Origin: Corticium candelabrum
Lineage: Eukaryota > Porifera > Homoscleromorpha > Homosclerophorida > Plakinidae
DNA: 64,000 bases
Direction of reading: 5' to 3'
Assembly: GCF_963422355.1 (NCBI RefSeq)
Contig: NC_085106.1
Coordinates: 5,372,308-5,436,307 of the forward strand
Shown here: piece by piece, positions 57,953 through 64,000 of the stretch
Position numbering within the stretch: position 1 is the stretch's first letter
How the letters are laid out: every line of letters starts with the position of its first letter
Notes under the pieces: generated by a model
Told to the model about the DNA's origin: nothing
What the model saw: only the letters and a program-made list of their open reading frames with translations
The model's database searches: none
Program-made: the position numbers and the translations under genes

Positions 57953-59597
57953 TGGGACGGCCCAAACGCGTAGCAATTGGCCGTCGCACATCAGCTGCAA
58001 AGAGAATACGAACAACAGAGCTGAAGAAACAGCCGTTAGCCGTGAGTTGAGACTAGCCATGAACAATGACAGAACAGCCAGAGCGAGAGAGTTGGAAACA
58101 TCAGAGCAGCGGCAAGGGAGATTATCTGCCCACAGAGAAATAACCGCAAGAGCGCGACAAGAAGGGACACCAGAGCAGCGACAAGCAAGAAGGTCTGCTG
58201 ACAGAGAAGGCACTGCACGAGCACGACAAGAAGAGACACCAGATCAGCGACAAGAAAGACTCAGAGGTAAGAAGAAATCAAAACCAACAGTTGAACGATG
58301 GAAGAGGAGAGCTTTTAACTACGACCAATCGATGGATTACAGCGGACATGCTGATGTACAGATTGGGACAATGTCCAAAGAGTGTCAGTATTGCCATGCC
58401 CTAAAATGGGTTGGCGAAGCACCGGGAATGTGTTGCTCAAATGGGAAAGTCAATCTGCCTCTTATCACAAACATCCCCGATCCGCTCAAATCTTTGCTTC
58501 TCTTAGAGAATCACGATTCAAAGCAATTTGTTAATAACATCAGAAAATACAACTCTGCATTCCAGATGACAAGCTTTGGATGTGCAGAAAGAGTCTGTCT
58601 ACCAGGATTTATGCCCACCTTTAAAGTACAAGGTCAGGTCTATCAAAGAATTGGTGCCATGCAACCTCAGTCAGGAGAAAACCCAGAGTTTCTGCAGATC
58701 TATTTTATGGGTGATAAACAAGAACAAGCTGAGACACGATGCAGAGCTGTGCCTGGTGTGAAGATTGACATTATTTTGTCTCTTCAGGAGATGCTCCACA
58801 ACGTAAACAACTATGCGGCGAGCTTCAAGACTGCCCTAGAGAAGATGGACCTACCAGAGCACCGCATAGTTATTCGACCAGACAAAGCTCCAATCATGGA
58901 ACATCCAAGACGATTTAACGCTCCACTGACAGATAAAGTTGCTGTTCTCATTGTTGGCCAACAATTCAACAAGCGTGACATAGTCCTGCAAAAGCGCAAC
59001 GACCAGCTTCAACGAGTCGCCGAAACCCACAGATCCTACGATGCGCTTCAGTACCCGCTACTCTTCTGTCGCGGCGAAGATGGATATAATTTCGAACTGC
59101 GTGAAGTTGACGCAAAAACAGATTTGCCTACCAACAAGAAAGTATCCGCTATGAACTTCTACGCCTACAGAATCATGGTGAGGACCAACAATTTTAACCA
59201 CCTACTTAGAACCAAAAACCTCTTCCATCAGTTTTTAGTCGATATGTACGCTAAGATTGAGGGAGAACGTCTCCGCTGCGTACGCCACAATCAGAGTAAA
59301 TTACGAGTCGACGGCTACATCCACCTAAAAGATGCTCTCGTCCAGGATAGCCAAGATACTAACCTTGGACGAGCAGTCATTCTTCCATCTTCTTTCACTG
59401 GCGGTCCCAGGTACATGCATGAGAAGACTCAAGATGCAATGACGTATGTCAGAAAGTACGGCCGTCCTGGTCTTTTTATAACTTTTACATGCAACCCCTC
59501 TTGGCCGGAAATAAAAAATGAGCTGATGCGAGGACAAACAGCACAGAACAGACACGACCTTCTGGCCAGAGTCTTTCACCTGAAGTTTAAAAGCTAA
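57953..59597 (+). pseudogene. Helitron RepHel, N-terminal region
   Basis: An ATG at 57953 opens MGRPKRVAIGRRTSAAKR, shifts frame near 58045, then runs as a 516-codon frame. ARQEETPEQRQER-like units are repeated three times (residues about 10-75), a hallmark of Helitron N-termini. The Helitron-like N domain follows (YCHALKWVGEAPGMCCSNGKV, later YDALQYPLLFCRGEDGY and FITFTCNPSWPEI). The frame is lost at 59590 by a one-base deletion. Confidence 0.88.
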
Positions 59598-60840
59598 TGG
59601 AATTGCTCATCAACGGTGCCATCTTTGGCACAACACGCGGTCACATATCCTCCATCGAGTGGCAAAAGCGGGGCCTCCTCCATTCGCATATCTTGGTGTG
59701 GCTTAATGAGAAACTCCACCCTGCTGATGTCGACCCTATTATTAGTGCAGAGATACCCAACCCGAAGAAGACTCAGTGTTCTACAACATCATCAAGAAGC
59801 ACATGATCCATGGGCCATGCGGTGCACTAAACCGAAAGTCGCCATGCATGAAAGACGGCAAGTGTACGAAACGATATCCAAGAGAGCTTCTCCAGGAGAT
59901 TCAGACAGGGCACGAAGGGTACCCACTTTACCGCAGAAGAAAGGCTGGAGATGGTGGATTTACAGCAAAAGTGACAATCTTAGGTTGCACCGAAGTGGAA
60001 ATTGACAACAAGTGGGTGGTCCCTTATTGCCCTATTCTGTCCAAAATCTTCAATGCGCACATTAATGTTGAGTACTGCAATACAGTGAAATCGATCAAGT
60101 ACATATGTAAATACGTCAACAAAGGTAGCGATCAGGCAGTATTTGGGCTTGAACGGCAAGAAATGAGGAGGGATGAGGTTTCAAGATACGAGATTGGAAG
60201 ATACATCTGCAGCAGTGAAGCAACATGGCGTATTCTCGACTTCCCGATTCATCACAGGTATCCACTAGTGGAGCATTTGTATGTGCACCTGGAGAATGGG
60301 CAACGTGTGTATTTTACCAAAGACAACGTAAGAGACAGAATAGCAGAGCCACCTAAAACTACTTTGACAGCATTCTTCGACCTTTGCCGAGAAGACGACT
60401 TTGCCAAAACTCTATTGTACTGCGATGTGCCACGATACTACAGATGGGACAGATCCAGTAAGAAATGGAAACGACGCATCCAGGGCATCCACGTGGAAGG
60501 ACATCCAGGAATCAAGTCATGCGACACTCTTGGTATCCACCCAAGCGCATTTGAATGCTATTGCTCGCGCCTTCTCCTTCACATAGTCAGAGGGCCGACA
60601 TCGTATGAAGATCTTAGAATGGTCAATCAATTCAAGTGTGCAACTTTCAGAGAAGCTTGCTCGATGAGGGGTTTGTTGGAGGATGAAGGTCACTGGAGCG
60701 CAACTCTAGAAGAAGCGGCTCTCAGTCGCTCTCCCGCATGCTGAGAAATCTGTTTGGCACTATGATCGTCACGTGTGGGCTGGGAAACCCAAAAAGCCTG
60801 TGGGATAAACACAAGAGAGCTTAGCGGAAGACATACTACT
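59597..60840 (+). pseudogene. Helitron RepHel, HUH nuclease region
   Basis: The frame 59597-59806 has KRGLLHSHILVWL, the H-x-H (HUH) metal site. After a frameshift near 59770 the frame 59776-60744 has HMIHGPCG, then KYICKYVNKG with the paired catalytic tyrosines (Y-x3-Y). A third frameshift near 60737 leads to a short exon ending at a GTAAGA donor at 60845. The Rep domain nicks and joins single strands during rolling-circle transposition. Confidence 0.88.
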
Positions 60841-60844
60841 TGAG

Positions 60845-60916
60845 GTAAGAATTTGTTACCTACAAACTTACAGGTTACAGCAACTGCAACTCTAACCTTT
60901 TCTTCTTCATTTTTAG
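60845..60916 (+). other. Small intron in the Helitron gene
   Basis: 72 bp with donor GTAAGA, a pyrimidine-rich end CTTCTTCATTTTTAG, and coding homology continuing on both sides (LAEDILLE, then ARYHNLSQG). Introns are common in animal Helitrons. Confidence 0.75.
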
Positions 60917-62430
60917 GCGCGCTATCACAATCTTAGCCAAGGACCTTGCTTCAACCAAGCACTCATACTGTTGGAAGACATAGTTATTAGATTAGAAGGC
61001 CACGAGCTTAGAACGTATGGTCTGCCGACACCTCAGAGAGACCAGCAGGTATGCAATTGCAGAGACTTGATCAGAGAGACCAACTATGACCAAGACGAGC
61101 TTACAGCGTACGTATCAAGCAACGAACCATTACTGGTGCCAGACCAAGCTGCGGCTTATCACGTCATCCTAGACAACATGCAGAGTGGATCTGGTGGTAT
61201 TATCTTTCTAGATGCACCTGGTGGCACAGGCAAGACGTTCCTCCTCAACCTTTAACTTCCTAAGGTGAGGCAACAAAAGAAGATTGCTGTTGCTGTTGCT
61301 TCATCAGGGATTGCCGCAACTTTGCTTACCGGAGGCAGGACTGCCCACTCAGCTTTCAAACTTCCGTTAAACTTGGCACATACGGAGATGCCAACCTGTA
61401 ACATCGCTAAGGGTACAGGAATGGCCACAATACTAAAGCAATGTCAGCTGATTGTGTGGGATGAGTGCACAATGGCAAACAAGCTGGGGCTGGAGGCTCT
61501 TGATCGCACGCTAAGAGATATCAGAGAAACACAACAAACAGCTTTTGGCGCTGTAACCGTTTTACTTGCTAAACTTTCAGCTTGCCTTAAATCTTCTTTC
61601 TATGGCAGCAAGTCCAAACTCTCACCTTGTCTACTAATATGAGAGTGTATCTTGAAGGGGACGCAACAGCGGGAGAGTTTTTATCGATGCTGCTATCAAT
61701 TGGAAACGGCGAACTGACTGCTGATGGGAGCGGACTGGTAACCATACCACCCGGATGTGGAGAATTAGTTAACGTTGTAGAGGCACTTAGCGGAAAAGTC
61801 TTTCCCAACTTGGCTGTAAACTACAAGAACCACAGGTGGTTGTGCGAGCGTGCTATCCTTGCACCAAGAAATGACATTGCCAGCAAAATCAATGAAAAAC
61901 TTCTGATGCAATTGCCTGGAAAAGAACAGCTGCTAAAGTCTATTGACACAGTTGTGGACATGTCGGATTCTGTGCAGTATCCAACCGAGTTCCTAAATTC
62001 CTTAGACCTTCCTGGCATGCCACCGCATAATCTTATATTGAAAGGGGGTGCCCGGTTATGCTTCTCCGAAATCTGGATGCTCCCGATCTTTGCAATGGAA
62101 CACGACTCATCATTAAACAGATTTTGTCGCACGTTCTTGAAGCCACCATACTGACAGGACAAGCTCAAGGAAAATACATCTTCATACCAAGAATACCACT
62201 CATACCATCGGACCTTCCCTTTTCAATATAAACGACTGCAGTTTCCACTAAAAGTTTGCTTTGCAATGTCCATCAATAAATCACAAGGTCAATCATTGAA
62301 AGTTGTTGGGTTAGACTTGCAAACACCTTGCTTTTCGCACGGGCAACTATACGTTGGGTGCTCAAGAGTTGGCAGACCTAGCAGCCTCTTATCAACGCAC
62401 CGAAACAAAAAACAAAAAATGTAGTATATC
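60917..62430 (+). pseudogene. Helitron RepHel, helicase domain (Pif1-like)
   Basis: DAPGGTGKTFLL (Walker A, about 61208-61245), VAVASSGIAATLL (motif Ia), QLIVWDEC (Walker B, about 61450), MPPHNLILKGGARLC in the middle, and [10 protein letters not shown] followed by YVGCSRVG (motifs V-VI, about 62270-62370). A stop occurs at 61253. An internal deletion near 61570 removes the G-D-F-x-Q-x-L-P-V motif III region, and a frameshift follows near 61600. The helicase would unwind DNA 5' to 3' during transposition. Confidence 0.85.
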
Positions 62431-62872
62431 ATAAAGCGTTGCAGTTAATGTTGACATGAAGAACAACTGACGGTCTTTTAGTCTATGCACTTGAAGAAAA
62501 AACAAAAACAATGCGTATGCAAACGCACTACAGTGAAATGATAGTATTCCACCAAATCTTTAAAAACCGGCTTTTTTAAAAGCCACTAAACACGATCAGA
62601 GAGAGTCAGATACCTAGGCTACTGACGTCCATGTGTTGCCATTGTGCTACTCTCTTCATACTGGTAGGACTTAGTACCAGTAAAATGTGCAGCAAATATA
62701 GGGAAGAAACACCCACACATCTATAGTTGTAACTTTCGCCTACTAATGTAGCCCGTGCAACGAATGGGTCCAGTATCCGGGACCTCGCAATACAGATTGC
62801 ACGTGACGTGTCCACAGACCCATCTTTACACTACAGTACCTTGCTCGTACGAAGGACGGGCCCTGTATCTAG

Positions 62873-63440
62873 TCTAATATATAAAAGCTCAAATTGTCTG
62901 TCTGTGTGTGTGTGTGTGTGTTCGCGTTTGAAGGCCACGTCTTTTGTCCGTTTGCAACCGAAATCGGCACGCACACTCGGCACGCACAGGAAAAGGTTTG
63001 CGTAAAAAAAATAAAAAAATTACGCACCGGGTCCCCTTTTGAGGGGTCGACCCCGCGTAAAATTTCTCGATGACACAAACGCTACACATTCCGGTTTATT
63101 TGAACACACGCCCACACCAGTCCTGTGTAGACCGTATGCATCGTCGTCCTTCGCAAAGCTTCAAGCGATCGAATATCTCTTGCTGACGAAACTTACTCTT
63201 CTATCGCTTGCGTTTCTCTCCAAATTTTGATTGCATTTGCACCGAATCCAACCTACACGTTTTCTGCAGCAAGCGCTACACGGACAGTGTGTCGATTTCT
63301 ATCGAAACAAGCGCGAAGAGCAAGATTCGTATTTATTCAGCACATCCGGGACCTCGCAACAAAGATTGCACGTGACGTGTCCACACCTATCTTTACACTA
63401 CAGTATCTTGCCCGTACGAAGGACGGGGCATGTATACTAG
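62873..63440 (+). mobile_element. Helitron H2 (568 bp, non-autonomous)
   Basis: It starts TCTAATATATAAAAGC directly after the CTAG of H1 and ends CTAG at 63437-63440, with hairpin GCCCGT...ACGGGGC (63410-63429). Its sequence equals the first about 470 bp of H1 joined to the last about 95 bp, so it is an internal-deletion derivative. It contains a TG microsatellite at 62904-62921. Confidence 0.92.
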
Positions 63441-63457
63441 TAATATATAAAGCTCAA

Positions 63458-63505
<48 letters not shown>

Positions 63506-64000
63506 CGCGTTTGGCGGCCACGTCTTTTGTCAGTTTGCAACCGAAATTGGTACTCACACTCGGCACGCACAGGGTAAGGTTTGCGTAAAAACAATAAAAA
63601 TATGCACCGGGTCCCCTCTCGAGGGGTCGACCCCGCGTAAAATTTCTCGATGACGCAAACGCTACACATTCCAGTTTATTCGAACACACGCCCACACCAG
63701 TTCTGTGTAGACTGTATGCATCGTCGTCCTTCGCAAAACTTCGAGCAATCGAATATCTCTTGCCGACGAAGCTTACTCTTCTAGTGCTTTCGTTTCTCTC
63801 CAAATTCTGATTGCATTTGCACCAAATCCAACCTACACGTTTCTGCAGCAAGCGCTACACGGACAGTGTGTCGATTTTTATCGCAACAAGCGCGAAGAGC
63901 AAGATTCGAATTCATGCAGCACATCCGGGACCTCGCAACAAATATTGCACGTAACGTGTCAACAGCCCTATCTTTACACGACAGTATCTTCAACTTGCCC
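63441..64000 (+). mobile_element. Helitron H3 (cut by window end)
   Basis: It begins TAATATATAAAGC right after the CTAG of H2, having lost the usual TC. It follows H2 closely to the window end, where the terminal hairpin would begin (CTTGCCC). A longer TG tract lies at 63463-63503. Confidence 0.88.

Larger units (their letters stand above)
57072..62872 (+). mobile_element. Helitron H1 (autonomous type, decayed)
   Basis: The left end TCTACTATATAAAGC follows an A; the right end is CTAG (62869-62872), with a hairpin GCTCGT...ACGGGC about 10 bp before it. The interior encodes a RepHel protein in pieces. These are the defining ends of Helitrons, which move by rolling-circle replication without TIRs or TSDs. 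The next Helitron starts at the very next base. Confidence 0.9.

Noticed and set aside
62869..63600. Minus-strand frames repeated in each Helitron (beginning MCSVCVIEKFYAGSTP)
   Set aside because: They recur because the Helitron 5' region recurs. The composition follows the repeat, and no domain is recognised.

Overview
This is intron-rich, AT-rich animal DNA. It most likely comes from an early-branching marine invertebrate such as a sponge or cnidarian; the sequence alone does not settle the phylum. The evidence is one host gene with classic GT..AG introns, long CA/TG, TA and ATT microsatellites, and a dense, layered set of eukaryotic transposons. There is no operon, CRISPR array or other prokaryotic structure.

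Host gene. The backbone is the 5' third of an SMC5 (SMC5/6 complex) gene on the minus strand. I could place eleven exons, with start codon 43792-43790 and last visible exon 18081-18142. Ten intron phases are compatible, and the chain covers the N-terminal ATPase head (Walker A split by intron 2) and the start of the coiled coil. Intron 4 (about 15.5 kb) and intron 6 (about 5 kb) are swollen by nested transposons. The hinge and C-terminal head are not in the window; intron 11 must run through the retrotransposon block to its left, or the gene is broken there.

Layout. 1-11000: a decayed Ty3/gypsy element (gypsy-1) into whose integrase zinc-finger region a second, LTR-bounded gypsy (gypsy-2, 5374-9887, TSD AAGG) has inserted. 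11046-11530: two small LINE remnants. 11536-17609: a minus-strand R4/Dong-type LINE with a restriction-like endonuclease, abutting an ATT tract and followed upstream by three tRNA-headed SINE copies that share its tail. 18081-43792: SMC5 exons, with introns carrying several MITEs, hAT-like elements, a TTAA-flanked element, an 8.4 kb Kolobok-like THAP element loaded with nested insertions (29507-37950), and a 4.8 kb foldback (38064-42829). 44796-45853: a hairpin and a 740 bp CA tract mirrored by a TG tract. 47779-48265: a tandem repeat of about 170 bp. 48428-50534: a decayed integrase-core gene. 51137-54734: a long-TIR transposon containing a CACTA-like insertion. 55437-57071: a YLDDG-type reverse transcriptase fragment. 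57072-64000: three Helitrons head to tail.

How the parts relate. The LINE and SINEs look like a parasite/hyperparasite pair using TAA repeats as targets. The two short Helitron copies are deletion derivatives of the autonomous-type one. The nesting order gives relative ages: gypsy-1 is older than gypsy-2; the THAP element is older than the 5-bp-TSD elements inside it; the reverse transcriptase fragment is older than the Helitrons. Every transposase or polymerase frame of full-length type carries frameshifts or stops, so no element here looks intact.
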